Shown one piece after another: positions 51,450 to 60,985 of a stretch of 64,000 bases of DNA. The DNA lies in assembly GCA_030539115.1 (NCBI GenBank), contig JAUNSR010000002.1:1-64000 (forward strand), written 5' to 3'. The number at the start of each line of letters is the position of its first letter. Within the stretch, counting starts at the first letter, position 1. Made by a program: the position numbers and the translations under genes. The notes under the pieces were generated by a model. It was not told the DNA's origin. It ran no database searches and saw nothing but the letters and a program-made list of their open reading frames with translations. Origin of the DNA: Bacteroidales bacterium. GTDB lineage: Bacteria > Bacteroidota > Bacteroidia > Bacteroidales > JAUNSR01.

Positions 51450-51818
51450 CTAATTTATTTGTTTGCCAAAAGGTGCAATAGCAAGCGCTGCCAATTTAAA
51501 ATGTTGCAGTCCAAAAGGAATTCCTATTATTGTTATGCAGCAAATAACTCCAAATATAAGATGCGTCAATGCAATCCAAATGCCGCCAATAAGTATCCAT
51601 AGAATATTCATAAAAACATTAAGACATCCTCCCGCTTCTGGTTTGGTGGTAATGGTGGCACCAAAAGGCCAAAGTGCCAAAATCCCGAGTTTGAATACCT
51701 GATATCCAAAAGGAATTCCAATTATTGTTAAGCAGAGCAGTGCTCCGGAGATAAAATATTCGACAGCAGTTATAAAGCCGCCAAGGATAAGCCAAAGAAT
51801 ATTACCTAAACATCCCAT
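51450..51818 (-). CDS. YccF domain inner-membrane protein
   Basis: 122 residues from the ATG at 51818 (MGCLGNILWLILGGFITAVE); a longer frame would overlap mazG. Two near-identical membrane halves, each with TIIGIPFG...F...LA and PFG at the end: LCLTIIGIPFGYQVFKLGIL and CCITIIGIPFGLQHFKLAAL. This is the DUF307/YccF pattern. Function unknown. It begins 1 bp after mazG ends and so is probably translated with it. Confidence 0.85.
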   Translation of the reverse strand: MGCLGNILWLILGGFITAVEYFISGALLCLTIIGIPFGYQVFKLGILALWPFGATITTKPEAGGCLNVFMNILWILIGGIWIALTHLIFGVICCITIIGIPFGLQHFKLAALAIAPFGKQIN

Positions 51819-51819
51819 T

Positions 51820-52605
51820 TTATAAACCTGATTTTTTTGCTTCATTCCAAAATTCATCCATTTGCTGAAGAGTCATATCCTTAAGAATCATATTGTTCTC
51901 TTTAGCTTTCCGCTCAACATAATTAAACCTTCTGATAAACTTCTGATTGGTTCTTTCAAGAGCATTGTCGGGGTTGATCTTATATAATCGGGCGGCATTT
52001 ATGATGCTGAAGAAAAGATCTCCAAATTCACTCTCCATTTTATCCTTGTCGTAAGAGTCAATCTCAACCTTAAGCTCATTGAATTCTTCTGCCACCTTGT
52101 CCCAAACATCCTCTTTGAGTTTCCAATCAAAGCCGGCATTCCTTGCCTTGTCTTGAATACGGTGAGCTTTTACTACAGAGGGAAGAGAAACCGGCACTCC
52201 TGCAAGAATGGTTTTGTTTCCATCCTTTTCCTTGAGCTTTATCTGTTCCCAATTTTTCTCTACTTCTGTAGAATTTTCTGCACTGACATTGCCAAAAACA
52301 TGAGGATGACGAAAGATTAATTTCTCGCAAAGCGAATTGCAAACATCTGCTATATCAAATTTGTTTTTTTCCTCACCAATTTTTGAGTAAAAAACAATGT
52401 GAAGAAGAACATCGCCAAGTTCCTTTTCTATCTCCTTATCATTGTCGGAAATGATGGCGGCACAAAGTTCATAAGTCTCCTCTATAGTGTTTGAACGAAG
52501 TGATTCATTAGTTTGTTTTTTGTCCCATGGACATTTTTCTCTCAACTCATCTAAAACATCAAGCAATTTTCCAAAAGCTTCAAGTTTTTCTTGCCGTGTA
52601 TGCAT
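51820..52605 (-). CDS. mazG: Nucleoside triphosphate pyrophosphohydrolase MazG
   Basis: 261 residues with two MazG helical repeats. The first has LREKCPWDKKQTNESLRSNT, ETYELCAAIISDN and ELGDVLLHIVFYSKIGEE (E-x-x-E and E-x-x-D motifs). The second has EEFNELKVEIDSYDK and EFGDLFFSIINAARLYKINP. The enzyme splits dNTPs and NTPs to monophosphate and pyrophosphate, clearing damaged nucleotides. It is between yccF and a sensor kinase gene on the minus strand, 9 bp from the latter. Confidence 0.93.
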   Translation of the reverse strand: MHTRQEKLEAFGKLLDVLDELREKCPWDKKQTNESLRSNTIEETYELCAAIISDNDKEIEKELGDVLLHIVFYSKIGEEKNKFDIADVCNSLCEKLIFRHPHVFGNVSAENSTEVEKNWEQIKLKEKDGNKTILAGVPVSLPSVVKAHRIQDKARNAGFDWKLKEDVWDKVAEEFNELKVEIDSYDKDKMESEFGDLFFSIINAARLYKINPDNALERTNQKFIRRFNYVERKAKENNMILKDMTLQQMDEFWNEAKKSGL

Positions 52606-52614
52606 TATAAGAAT

Positions 52615-54528
52615 TTATTTATGTTTTATAGGATGCTTGAATATAAATCTTGTACCATTTGTATATGTAGAATCTACATAAATTGAACCGCCAACCATAG
52701 AGGCAATCTGTTTGCAAATTGAAAGTCCAAGTCCGGTTCCTTGTTTGTGTTCATTAAGCTTCTCAAACCTGTTAAAAACATTGACTTGCTTTTCCAAAGG
52801 AATTCCGCAGCCCGTATCAGAAACAGAGAATTCCACTAAATCGTTTTTCTCATCGACCTCATATTTTAGTGTAATGGAACCTTTTTCTGTAAATTTAGCG
52901 GAATTGGAAAGAAGATTTATTAAAACCTGAGATAATCTTTGAGGGTCAGTCATTATCACACAGTGGGAATTGCCTGGCTCATAATTATATTCTATTTGAG
53001 GTTTTCGGTTTACAAATGCTGTTTTGAATACTTCATTGCATAATTCATTGATTTCAACATTGCTGTAGACTAAAGAAATTTTTCCTGTTTCCATTCTGGA
53101 AATATCCAATATGTCATTAATAAGGCTTAAAAGCAGTTCTGAATTCTTTACAATGATGTTTTTAAACTCAGTCTCACTTTCTTCATCATAACTGCCTTCA
53201 CAAAGAATTGAAGAGAATCCAACAATGGCATTTAAAGGAGTTCTTATTTCATGACTCATATTAGCTAAAAAAGCAGACTTTAATTTGTCTGATTCTTCAG
53301 CCTTTTCTTTTTCAATAGTAAGTTCAACCTCACGAATGCTTAATGCTTTACGAAGTCTGTGGTTACGATATAATATGTATATCAGAGCACCAAGAATTGT
53401 TAATATAAATATTAACGTGACGGTAAATATTCCTACAATGGATTTATATCTGTTTATCTGACTCTCAAGATTGTTCTCGATAATAGAGTCCTTTGGCAAT
53501 TTATATGTCGGAATACCTGCTTTTTTAATAAGATCCAAGTCAAAATGATAATGACCGGTATTGATGAAAAAGCCGTTTTTTTTGTCGGTGGAGTTATAAT
53601 ATGAATATATTTGGTGTGCTAATTCTTTGCCTCTGGTATTGTAATCCGGATAAAAGCCTCCCAACGCAATATCGCCAAATCCTGAGCCTGAAACGGTAAA
53701 AGCAGGTATGTTTGGATTTTTTGATAATATATCTACATTTAAGGCATTCATAAGATATTCCCCTTTGGGCCCAATTCTCCAGGTGCCGATTAATAGAACA
53801 GAGTTTTTCGGCAGCTTGCCAATTATATCAATTGCATTTTGAAGACTAACATATCTGGCATCAATTTCAATTAATTTGAAATCTTTAAGTTCAGAGATGC
53901 GGTTTTTAAATCTTGTGTTTAAAGAAATGCCTCCATAGGAGTTGTCTGTAATAAAGGCAATTGTATTGGTTTGAGGATAAAGAGACCTAATAATCTCTAA
54001 ATTTTTATCAAAATCATAACGATTGAAATATCCACCCGTGATATTTTGATCCTTAGCCCATTTTATCATATCAAATGATCTGAATTCCCATTCTGAATAT
54101 GATTTGTATTTATAAGGAAGCTTACAACCATATTGACTGACCATGTTTACGAACGTGGGGACATTCTGGGGCTTGTTATTTGCAGATAAGAATGAACTTA
54201 CAGCCTCCTGTCCGAGAACTAATATGGCTTTTAGTTTTACATCCTGATAATTTGACAGGATATTCTGTGTTCTGTCAACCCATGTATTTGCCTCAAAAAT
54301 CTCTTTGCATCCTAAGTCTTCAATGATAATATTGCATTTAGGATAATATTTAATAATCTCTGATTCAAAATCATTTAAAAAGTTTGAGATTCTTTTTGTA
54401 TCAGGATTATAGGATGATAATATCAAAATATTATCTCTTTGCTTAGATTGGGCAATTAATTCATGGCAATTGAAAAGAACCAAAATTAAAAACAAGGTAT
54501 ATGTTAATAAATGAATATTCTTTCTCAT
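52615..54528 (-). CDS. Histidine kinase with ABC-substrate-binding-type periplasmic domain
   Basis: 637 residues. Signal peptide 1-26, then a periplasmic binding-protein fold (about 30-350: RDNILILSSYNPDTKRISNF, AILVLGQEAVSSFLS, AFITDNSYGGISLN, FGDIALGGFYPDYN). A membrane helix lies near 370-392. The kinase has H-box LANMSHEIRTPLNAIVGFSS near 425, N-box QVLINLLSNSAKFTEKGSIT, and G-boxes SDTGCGIP and GTGLGLSICKQIA. No receiver domain or response regulator is adjacent, so the partner is elsewhere. It probably senses a small molecule in the periplasm. It precedes mazG by 9 bp on the same strand. Confidence 0.88.
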   Translation of the reverse strand: MRKNIHLLTYTLFLILVLFNCHELIAQSKQRDNILILSSYNPDTKRISNFLNDFESEIIKYYPKCNIIIEDLGCKEIFEANTWVDRTQNILSNYQDVKLKAILVLGQEAVSSFLSANNKPQNVPTFVNMVSQYGCKLPYKYKSYSEWEFRSFDMIKWAKDQNITGGYFNRYDFDKNLEIIRSLYPQTNTIAFITDNSYGGISLNTRFKNRISELKDFKLIEIDARYVSLQNAIDIIGKLPKNSVLLIGTWRIGPKGEYLMNALNVDILSKNPNIPAFTVSGSGFGDIALGGFYPDYNTRGKELAHQIYSYYNSTDKKNGFFINTGHYHFDLDLIKKAGIPTYKLPKDSIIENNLESQINRYKSIVGIFTVTLIFILTILGALIYILYRNHRLRKALSIREVELTIEKEKAEESDKLKSAFLANMSHEIRTPLNAIVGFSSILCEGSYDEESETEFKNIIVKNSELLLSLINDILDISRMETGKISLVYSNVEINELCNEVFKTAFVNRKPQIEYNYEPGNSHCVIMTDPQRLSQVLINLLSNSAKFTEKGSITLKYEVDEKNDLVEFSVSDTGCGIPLEKQVNVFNRFEKLNEHKQGTGLGLSICKQIASMVGGSIYVDSTYTNGTRFIFKHPIKHK

Positions 54529-54735
54529 ATCAGAAATGCTAAATTGAAATAAATGGCGTTAATTGAATACAATATCACCATGAATTCTTTAAATAAACAT
54601 AATGTATCTATTTTGAGGGATATAATTATTTCTAATAAATTCTGCCCTAAATATAAATTCTTTAAAGAAATAATTTTCGATTACATGTAAAAAGAATTAA
54701 TAAATACATACATTCACAAAATTAATAAAAATATG

Positions 54736-54778
54736 TAAAAAATGCAGATGTATTAATTTAAATACATCTGCATTTTTA
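54736..54778. terminator. Bidirectional terminator after dsbD
   Basis: AAAAATGCAGATGTATT pairs exactly with AATACATCTGCATTTTT around a short loop. Runs of T on both strands. On the minus strand it ends dsbD. Confidence 0.85.
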
Positions 54779-54862
54779 ATAATATACATATTTCTTCAGG
54801 AAAAATTATATTCTAAGCATCTTTGTGAATAATTTGAAAGAAAATAGATCTTAATAAATAAA

Positions 54863-56860
54863 TTATTTGAAGTTTTTCAATCCTGTATTTAGAAAGTTAA
54901 TGTAATCATTGACATTTTTATTGAAAGAGTATTTAGGAGCTATCGGCTCACCTTTATCATTCAAAAGGACATAGAATGGCTGAGCATTGGCACCGAATTT
55001 AGACCTTTGAAGATAACTCCATTTATCACCAACGGTTCGAAGGGTTCTTTTCTTTCCATATTCGTTAATAACTATCGGTTCAGCCAAAGAAGTTTTTTCA
55101 TCGACGATAAGAGTTATAAGTACGTAATCCTTTTCAATAATTGATTTTACTTCATCGTTGGTCCAAACAGATGCTTCCATCTTACGGCAGTTAACGCATC
55201 CATAACCGGAGAAGTCAATCAGAACCGGCTTGTTTACTTTTTTAGCATAAGCCATTCCCTCTTCATAATCTGTAAACTGAGCATGAACTTCATTGTTATA
55301 TAAATTGAAATCCTGAGTTGTCAATGGTGGTGCAAAGGCACTTATAGCTTTTAATGGAGCTCCCCAAAGTCCCGGAATCATATAGATTGAAAAAGCTAAC
55401 GACACAATTGCAAGACCAAGACGTGGAATTGATATATAAGTAATGTCACTGTCATGAGAGAACTTTAATTTGCCCAAAAGATAAAAACCAAGAAGAGCAA
55501 AAATAACTATCCAAAGAGTGACAAAAACTTCTCTGTCAAGAATCCTCCACCCATAAGCCAAATCAGCAACTGAAAGGAACTTAAGAGCAAGGGCAAGTTC
55601 AAGAAAGCCAAGAACAACCTTTACAGAGTTTAACCAACCGCCTGATTTTGGCATTGATTGCAGCATTGATGGGAATATTGCAAATAAAGAGAATGGTAAG
55701 GCAAGAGCTAAAGCAAATCCAAACATTCCTATTGCAGGTCCTGCAGTCGCTCCCATAGAGGCTGCCTGAACAAGCAATGTCCCAATAATAGGCCCGGTGC
55801 ATGAAAAAGAAACAAGTGCAAGAGTAAATGCCATAAAGAAAATGCTCAATAAACCTGTTGTTGAATCAGCCTTGCTGTCAAGCTTTGTTGTCCATGAAGC
55901 AGGCAGTGTAATTTCAAATGCGCCAAGGAAAGAGACTGCAAAAACAATAAGAAGCAAGAAAAATATTATGTTAAAGATAGCATTTGTAGCCAAATCATTT
56001 AGGGCACTTGCTCCAAAAAGACCTGTTATTACTAATCCTAAGGCAACATATATTACGATTATTGAAACTCCGTAAGTAACGGCATCTCTTATGGACTTCT
56101 TCCTGTTTTTTGTGCGCTTCAAAAAGAAACTTACAGTCATAGGTATCATAGGCCAAACACAAGGTGTTAAAAGTGCAAATAATCCTCCAAGAAATCCAGT
56201 TAAAAGAATTATCCACAATGATGTATCCTTAGATGTTAGTGGCTCGGCTTCGAAAGCGTTTAGCTTTTCTATGACAGGAGCCCATAGATCTGTTGAAAAT
56301 GTTTGCTCAGATGTTGAATTGTTGTTGTTAATTTCAGGGAGGATGACCTCTTTTACAGTATCTGTGTCGGCTTTATCAGAATTCACGACTGCGGCTGAAG
56401 AAGTGTTTGATTTTTTGCCTGAAAAAGAGAATTCTTCCGGAGTAGGAGGAAGACAAGTCTCATCATTGCAGCCCATAAATTTTATTTCCCCTTGAATATT
56501 ATATTCATCGCCGGTTATCTCTATTTTTTGTACAAAATCAATGTTGGAATCAAACCAGTTTAGTTCCATGTCGAACTGAGGATCGATTTTATAAATAGGC
56601 TCTCTTTGAGATGTGACTTTGCCAACAAGCTTTGCTCCAATAATTTCATTAAAACTAAATGTCGTAGGCGATGGTCCCCCTGCAGGAAGTGTCATTCCGT
56701 AAAGATGCCAGCCATTCTCTATTTTAGCTTTAAAAATAAGTTCAACTTCTTTATCAGAGATCTCTTTAGTTGTAAACTCCCAGGTTATAGGCTCTAAAAT
56801 TTGAGCTTTTACAAAAACACTTGTAATAAGCAAAATGAATAAGATGAAGTTTTTTTTCAT
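54863..56860 (-). CDS. dsbD: Thiol:disulfide interchange protein DsbD
   Basis: 665 residues. Signal peptide 1-19. An N-terminal DsbD alpha-type domain (about 20-150; MTLPAGGPSPTTFSFNEIIG, KFMGCNDETCLPPTPEEFSF with the paired Cys). Eight or so membrane helices follow from about 210 to 505 (GFLGGLFALLTPCVWPMIPM, ALVSFSCTGPIIGTLLV). A C-terminal thioredoxin domain carries FSGYGCVNCRKMEASVW with CVNC near 554. The protein carries electrons from cytoplasmic thioredoxin to the periplasm. Its start lies at the end of a tandem pair of the dispersed element. No other redox genes adjoin it. Confidence 0.93.
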   Translation of the reverse strand: MKKNFILFILLITSVFVKAQILEPITWEFTTKEISDKEVELIFKAKIENGWHLYGMTLPAGGPSPTTFSFNEIIGAKLVGKVTSQREPIYKIDPQFDMELNWFDSNIDFVQKIEITGDEYNIQGEIKFMGCNDETCLPPTPEEFSFSGKKSNTSSAAVVNSDKADTDTVKEVILPEINNNNSTSEQTFSTDLWAPVIEKLNAFEAEPLTSKDTSLWIILLTGFLGGLFALLTPCVWPMIPMTVSFFLKRTKNRKKSIRDAVTYGVSIIVIYVALGLVITGLFGASALNDLATNAIFNIIFFLLLIVFAVSFLGAFEITLPASWTTKLDSKADSTTGLLSIFFMAFTLALVSFSCTGPIIGTLLVQAASMGATAGPAIGMFGFALALALPFSLFAIFPSMLQSMPKSGGWLNSVKVVLGFLELALALKFLSVADLAYGWRILDREVFVTLWIVIFALLGFYLLGKLKFSHDSDITYISIPRLGLAIVSLAFSIYMIPGLWGAPLKAISAFAPPLTTQDFNLYNNEVHAQFTDYEEGMAYAKKVNKPVLIDFSGYGCVNCRKMEASVWTNDEVKSIIEKDYVLITLIVDEKTSLAEPIVINEYGKKRTLRTVGDKWSYLQRSKFGANAQPFYVLLNDKGEPIAPKYSFNKNVNDYINFLNTGLKNFK

Positions 56861-56861
56861 T

Positions 56862-56958
56862 TATAGATAATTTAAATTTTTAACACTAATGTATAAATGC
56901 GCCATTTATATACCTTTTTTTGGGTGTCTCATCTTTGAGTGAGTTATGGCGATTTCAT
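56862..56958 (-). repeat. Dispersed promoter-operator element, unit 6 (next to dsbD)
   Basis: Minus-strand unit ending at the dsbD start. It has CGCCATAACTCACTC, then CATCTTTGAG on the complementary strand, the palindrome GGTATATAAATG-gcg-CATTTATAC and -7-like TACATTAG (56893-56886). The leader ends TATCTATAA before the ATG. Positions may be off by one base. Confidence 0.8.
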
Positions 56959-57054
56959 TTATAGATAATTTAATTATTTAACACTAAGGTATAAATGCGT
57001 CATTTATATACCTTTTTTGGTGTCTCATCTTTGAGTAAGTTGTGGAGATTTCAT
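56959..57054 (-). repeat. Dispersed promoter-operator element, unit 7 (second copy before dsbD)
   Basis: A tandem, diverged copy of unit 6 (about 96 bp). The 5' arm is CTCCAC instead of CGCCAT and the palindrome centre is ATGacgCAT, so the outer pairing is lost. The -7-like TACCTTAG is at 56991-56984. The leader again ends TATCTATAA before an ATG-like ATGAAATC. Confidence 0.8.
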
Positions 57055-57561
57055 TTATAGATAATAATTAATAAAAACGCTTTTATACAAAAAAATATTC
57101 AGGTCTAATACGGTGCAAATATAGAATTAAACTTTCTAATAAAACTTCTCATTATTAATGGAGGGGATTAGAATAACTTTAAATATATTTAAAATTAAAA
57201 AAGAAAGATTGTATTCGATTTATTATTCAAAAGTATTTGAATTTGGTTTTGTTATATAGGAAGTAATGTTTAAAAGAACAAGTAACAAGAAATATTTATT
57301 AATAAAAGCACTTATAAAAGCCCTGATAAATGTGGAAAAACATAAAAACAATATTTTTCGATGTTTGATGGCATTATCCAACCAATTGCTTTGCATTGGG
57401 AAATTAAAATCTTTTTCTTTGCACGGATATTTGCAATAAAAGAATCTATTCACCCTAAATTAAAGGCTATTCAACCTTTTTGCAGGCAATAAATAATAGA
57501 AATCAATTTAATTTGTACTTTTGAAGTTCGCTTTCAAAGTGCTTTATTTAAGATTTTTAAA
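57055..57561. other. Gap between dsbD elements and nrnA
   Basis: About 500 bp with no gene. An exact -7 box TACTTTTG on the plus strand is at 57516-57523, 46 bp before the nrnA start; no TTTG lies 19-21 bp before it. Just after it, ACTTTTGAAGTTCGCTTTC and AAAGT form a loose hairpin. Confidence 0.4.
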
Positions 57562-58596
57562 ATGATTACAAAGATTATCAGAGAAGAGAACATAGAAAAA
57601 GTAAAAAAGATTATTGATAAAAATAGCAAGTTTGCAATTGTTACTCATATATCTCCCGACGGAGATGCTGTAGGAGCTTCATTGGGCCTCTACAATTACT
57701 TTTCAGAAATAGATAAAGATGCAGTTGTTATTTTTAATGATTCTGTTTCTGACAATCTAAGATGGATGCCCGGAATAAAGGATTCACTATATTATGAACA
57801 GTATAAGCAAGAATGTTCTGATATTTTAGAGAATGCGGATGTTATTTTTTGTCTTGATTTTAACACTCCTAAAAGAATGGGTGAGCTTTCTGAATTGGTA
57901 TTAAAAAGCAAAGCAATAAAGATTCTTGTGGACCATCATCTTTACCCCGGAGATTTTTGTCAGGTGATTATTTCTCATCCTGAAATATCATCGGCAAGCG
58001 AGCTTATATTTAGGCTTATTTGCAGAATGGGTGAATATGAAAATATTAATTATGATTGCGCAACCTGTATTTATACCGGTATGATGACCGATACAGGCGC
58101 TTTTACATATAATTCAAATAATCCGGAGATTTATGTTATAATAAGTCAGCTTTTAAAGATAGGTATAAATAAAGATTGGATTTATGATCAGGTGAATAAT
58201 CATTTTTCTGAAAATAGAGAAAGACTTATGGGATATACGATAAGTCAAAAAATGCGTACTTATCCTCAGTTTAAATCTGCCATTATAACATTAAATAGTG
58301 AGGAACTTATAAGATATGATTACAAAAAAGGGGATACTGAGGGGTTTGTAAATATTCCGCTATCTATAAAGGGAATTGTATTTTCTGCTTTTTTTAGAGA
58401 GGATAAAGATTATATAAAAATATCTTTGCGTTCTAAAGGAGATTTTCCGGCAAATAAGATTGCTGAAATGTATTTTAACGGAGGCGGACATAAAAATGCC
58501 GCAGGTGGCGAATATTTTGGTTCTTTAGATGAGGCAATAGCCCGTCTTGAAGAGGTTATTCCTGCTTTTAATGAGTATTTTAATGATAAAAATTAA
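57562..58596 (+). CDS. DHH-family phosphoesterase (NrnA-like oligoribonuclease/pAp phosphatase)
   Basis: 344 residues. VTHISPDGDAVGASLGLYNY has the D-G-D metal motif, IFCLDFNTPKRMGEL the next Asp, and KILVDHHLYPGDF is the DHH motif. TGMMTDTGAFTYN carries the fourth. The DHHA1 substrate domain ends with FNGGGHKNAAGGEYFGS (GGGHxxAAGG). NrnA-type enzymes degrade nanoRNA and dephosphorylate pAp; the family pattern supports this. It is followed 6 bp later by a DUF4827 gene. Confidence 0.9.
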   Translation: MITKIIREENIEKVKKIIDKNSKFAIVTHISPDGDAVGASLGLYNYFSEIDKDAVVIFNDSVSDNLRWMPGIKDSLYYEQYKQECSDILENADVIFCLDFNTPKRMGELSELVLKSKAIKILVDHHLYPGDFCQVIISHPEISSASELIFRLICRMGEYENINYDCATCIYTGMMTDTGAFTYNSNNPEIYVIISQLLKIGINKDWIYDQVNNHFSENRERLMGYTISQKMRTYPQFKSAIITLNSEELIRYDYKKGDTEGFVNIPLSIKGIVFSAFFREDKDYIKISLRSKGDFPANKIAEMYFNGGGHKNAAGGEYFGSLDEAIARLEEVIPAFNEYFNDKN

Positions 58597-58602
58597 TAAT
58601 AT

Positions 58603-59220
58603 ATGAAACGGATATTTAGTATATTCTCTTTCTTAATGGTATTGAGTAGTTTTTTCTTTGCATCATGTGATGACTCAAAAACTTATGCTGAAAAGCTAAA
58701 TGATGAGAAAAAAGCTATCAAAAAGTTTATTGCGTTTGATAATATCTCTCCAATTGTTGTTGATGAAGAGGAGCTTGAGGCTTATACAGATCAGGCATCA
58801 TTTGATGAAGCTTCAAACAAGCATTTTAAATTGGGCCAATGGTACAAATTTCAGGATGGAAGCTACAATGAATTGTATATGAGAATAAACGATTTTGGAG
58901 ATACCTCCGATATGTTTGAAAATCGCGATGCGATAGTAATCAGATATAGCAAAACGTACAATCTTTTAAATTTTGAAGATTGGGATTCTTCAAGTATCAA
59001 TAACCTTGCTCCAAATGCTTACTGGCTTATTCCTTATTGGAGTGTTAATTATAGTGGCGATTATGGTGTAGGTGTAGCATTACCTATCCGCTTTTTAGGA
59101 AAAAATGCGAATGTCAGTCTTATTGTGCCATCAAAACTTGGTACAAGCGATGATATAAGTAATGTTGTCCCATATTATTATGGTGAAATTACATACAAAT
59201 TATCTTCTTGGTCGAATTAA
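58603..59220 (+). CDS. DUF4827 lipoprotein
   Basis: 205 residues with lipoprotein signal and lipobox ASC (FFFASCDDSK). The body, SKTYAEKLNDEKKAIKKFIA, WYKFQDGSYNELYMRIND and RDAIVIRYSKTYNLLNFEDW, is the DUF4827 pattern. These proteins are thought to have an FKBP-like fold, without known enzymatic role. It begins 6 bp after nrnA ends and is probably in the same operon. Anchored in the outer membrane or periplasm. Confidence 0.8.
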   Translation: MKRIFSIFSFLMVLSSFFFASCDDSKTYAEKLNDEKKAIKKFIAFDNISPIVVDEEELEAYTDQASFDEASNKHFKLGQWYKFQDGSYNELYMRINDFGDTSDMFENRDAIVIRYSKTYNLLNFEDWDSSSINNLAPNAYWLIPYWSVNYSGDYGVGVALPIRFLGKNANVSLIVPSKLGTSDDISNVVPYYYGEITYKLSSWSN

Positions 59221-59307
59221 CCTAAATAGAAATATTGGGAAGCGTAATTGTTTTTTTATGCTTCCTCCTTTTCATTAACTCTATCTTATACATAAAAAAT
59301 CTACATT

Positions 59308-60696
59308 ATGTCTTTAATTAAATCTATTTCCGGGATCCGTGGAACAATAGGCGGAAAGGTGGGAGAAGGATTGAATCCTCTCGATATCGTGAAGTTTACA
59401 GCTGCTTATGCCACTGTTATCAGTAAAATGGGAAAGAATAATTCCCGTAAAATTGTAGTTGGAAGAGATGCCAGAATTTCCGGAGAAATGGTCCTTCACA
59501 ATGTGATTGGAACATTAATGGGTATGGGATTCGATGTTGTAAACATTGGCTTGGCTACTACACCGACAACTGAAATTGCCGTTGTTAAGGAAAATGCTGC
59601 CGGTGGTATTATTTTGACAGCAAGCCATAATCCACGTCAATGGAATGCCTTAAAACTTTTAAATGAAAAAGGTGAATTTTTTAATGCTGCTGAAGGTGCA
59701 GAAGTATTGAAAATTGCGTCTGAAGAGAGTTTCGATTTTCCGGAAGTTGATGTCTTAGGAAAACTAACAGAAAACAATTCTTACACTCAAATACATATAG
59801 ATTCTGTTCTTGCCTTGGACCTTGTTGATGTCGAGGCTATAAAAAATGCAAATTTCAGTGTGGCTGTCGATTGTGTCAATTCTGTTGGAGGAATAGCAAT
59901 TCCTAAACTTCTTGAAGCCTTAGGAGTAAAAAATATTGGTAAACTTTATTGTGAACCTAACGGCCAATTTCCTCATAATCCTGAGCCTCTTCCTGAACAT
60001 CTTACTGAAATCTCTTCAATGATGAAGAATGGAAGTTATAATGTCGGATTTGTTGTTGACCCTGATGTTGACCGTCTTGCAATAATATGTGAGAATGGAA
60101 ATATGTTTGGTGAGGAATACACTTTGGTTTCTGTCGCTGATTATGTGCTAAGACATACTCCTGGAAATACTGTTTCTAATTTAAGTTCTTCAAGAGCTCT
60201 CCGCGATGTTACACATGCCTTGGGCGGTGAATACAATGCCGCTGCTGTAGGCGAGGTCAATGTTGTTGCTAAAATGAAAGATACTCATGCCGTTATCGGC
60301 GGAGAAGGAAATGGCGGAGTAATATATCCGGCTTCTCATTATGGTCGTGATGCTTTGGTTGGAATAGCTCTGTTTTTAACCCATTTGGCTAAGTCAGGTA
60401 AGACACCTTCTGAACTTAAAGCCGGCTATCCGGCTTATAGTATCGCTAAACAAAAGGTTCAGCTTACTCCTGATATCGATGTCGACAAGCTTCTTTTAGC
60501 AGTTAAGGATAAATATTCAAAATATGATATAACTGATATTGATGGTGTAAAGATTGATTTCCCAGACAAATGGGTTCACTTGCGTAAATCAAATACAGAA
60601 CCAATTATCAGAGTGTATGCCGAGGCTCAAACTCCTGCTCTTGCTGAAGAGTGTGCTGCCGGTGTTATGAATGTTATTAAAGAGATGGCAAAATAA
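59308..60696 (+). CDS. glmM: Phosphoglucosamine mutase
   Basis: 462 residues. Phospho-Ser loop TASHNPRQWNALK with Ser106. Metal-binding DPDVDRLAI, sugar-binding GEGNGGVIY and the C-terminal phosphate loop LRKSNTEPIIRVYAEA. It interconverts glucosamine-6-phosphate and glucosamine-1-phosphate for cell-wall precursors. RKS in place of the more frequent RPSGTEP pattern is seen in archaeal-type and Bacteroidetes members. It follows DUF4827 with 87 bp between. Confidence 0.9.
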   Translation: MSLIKSISGIRGTIGGKVGEGLNPLDIVKFTAAYATVISKMGKNNSRKIVVGRDARISGEMVLHNVIGTLMGMGFDVVNIGLATTPTTEIAVVKENAAGGIILTASHNPRQWNALKLLNEKGEFFNAAEGAEVLKIASEESFDFPEVDVLGKLTENNSYTQIHIDSVLALDLVDVEAIKNANFSVAVDCVNSVGGIAIPKLLEALGVKNIGKLYCEPNGQFPHNPEPLPEHLTEISSMMKNGSYNVGFVVDPDVDRLAIICENGNMFGEEYTLVSVADYVLRHTPGNTVSNLSSSRALRDVTHALGGEYNAAAVGEVNVVAKMKDTHAVIGGEGNGGVIYPASHYGRDALVGIALFLTHLAKSGKTPSELKAGYPAYSIAKQKVQLTPDIDVDKLLLAVKDKYSKYDITDIDGVKIDFPDKWVHLRKSNTEPIIRVYAEAQTPALAEECAAGVMNVIKEMAK

Positions 60697-60716
60697 ATAA
60701 ACAATAAATAATCTGT

Positions 60717-60756
60717 AAATTTCTCCTATTATTTGTTTAATAGGAGAAATTTTTTT
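60717..60756 (+). terminator. Terminator after glmM
   Basis: AAATTTCTCCTATTA pairs exactly with TAATAGGAGAAATTT, then TTTTT. Confidence 0.85.
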
Positions 60757-60985
60757 TGAGAAGATTACTTTTTTGATTTAATTACATATTATTGTGGTTA
60801 ATTTTTTTCTTTTGATTTACCATAATTGCGACTTACAGCTTATCTTTACACAATCTATTAAATATGTATTGTGTCAAAATATTAGAGCATTTATTATTGA
60901 GGATTATTTATTAAGATAAATTTGTTTATCACTTATTAGTTCCCGGTTGACACTCTTACCTGAAAGAAATAAAAAATAATTAGTT

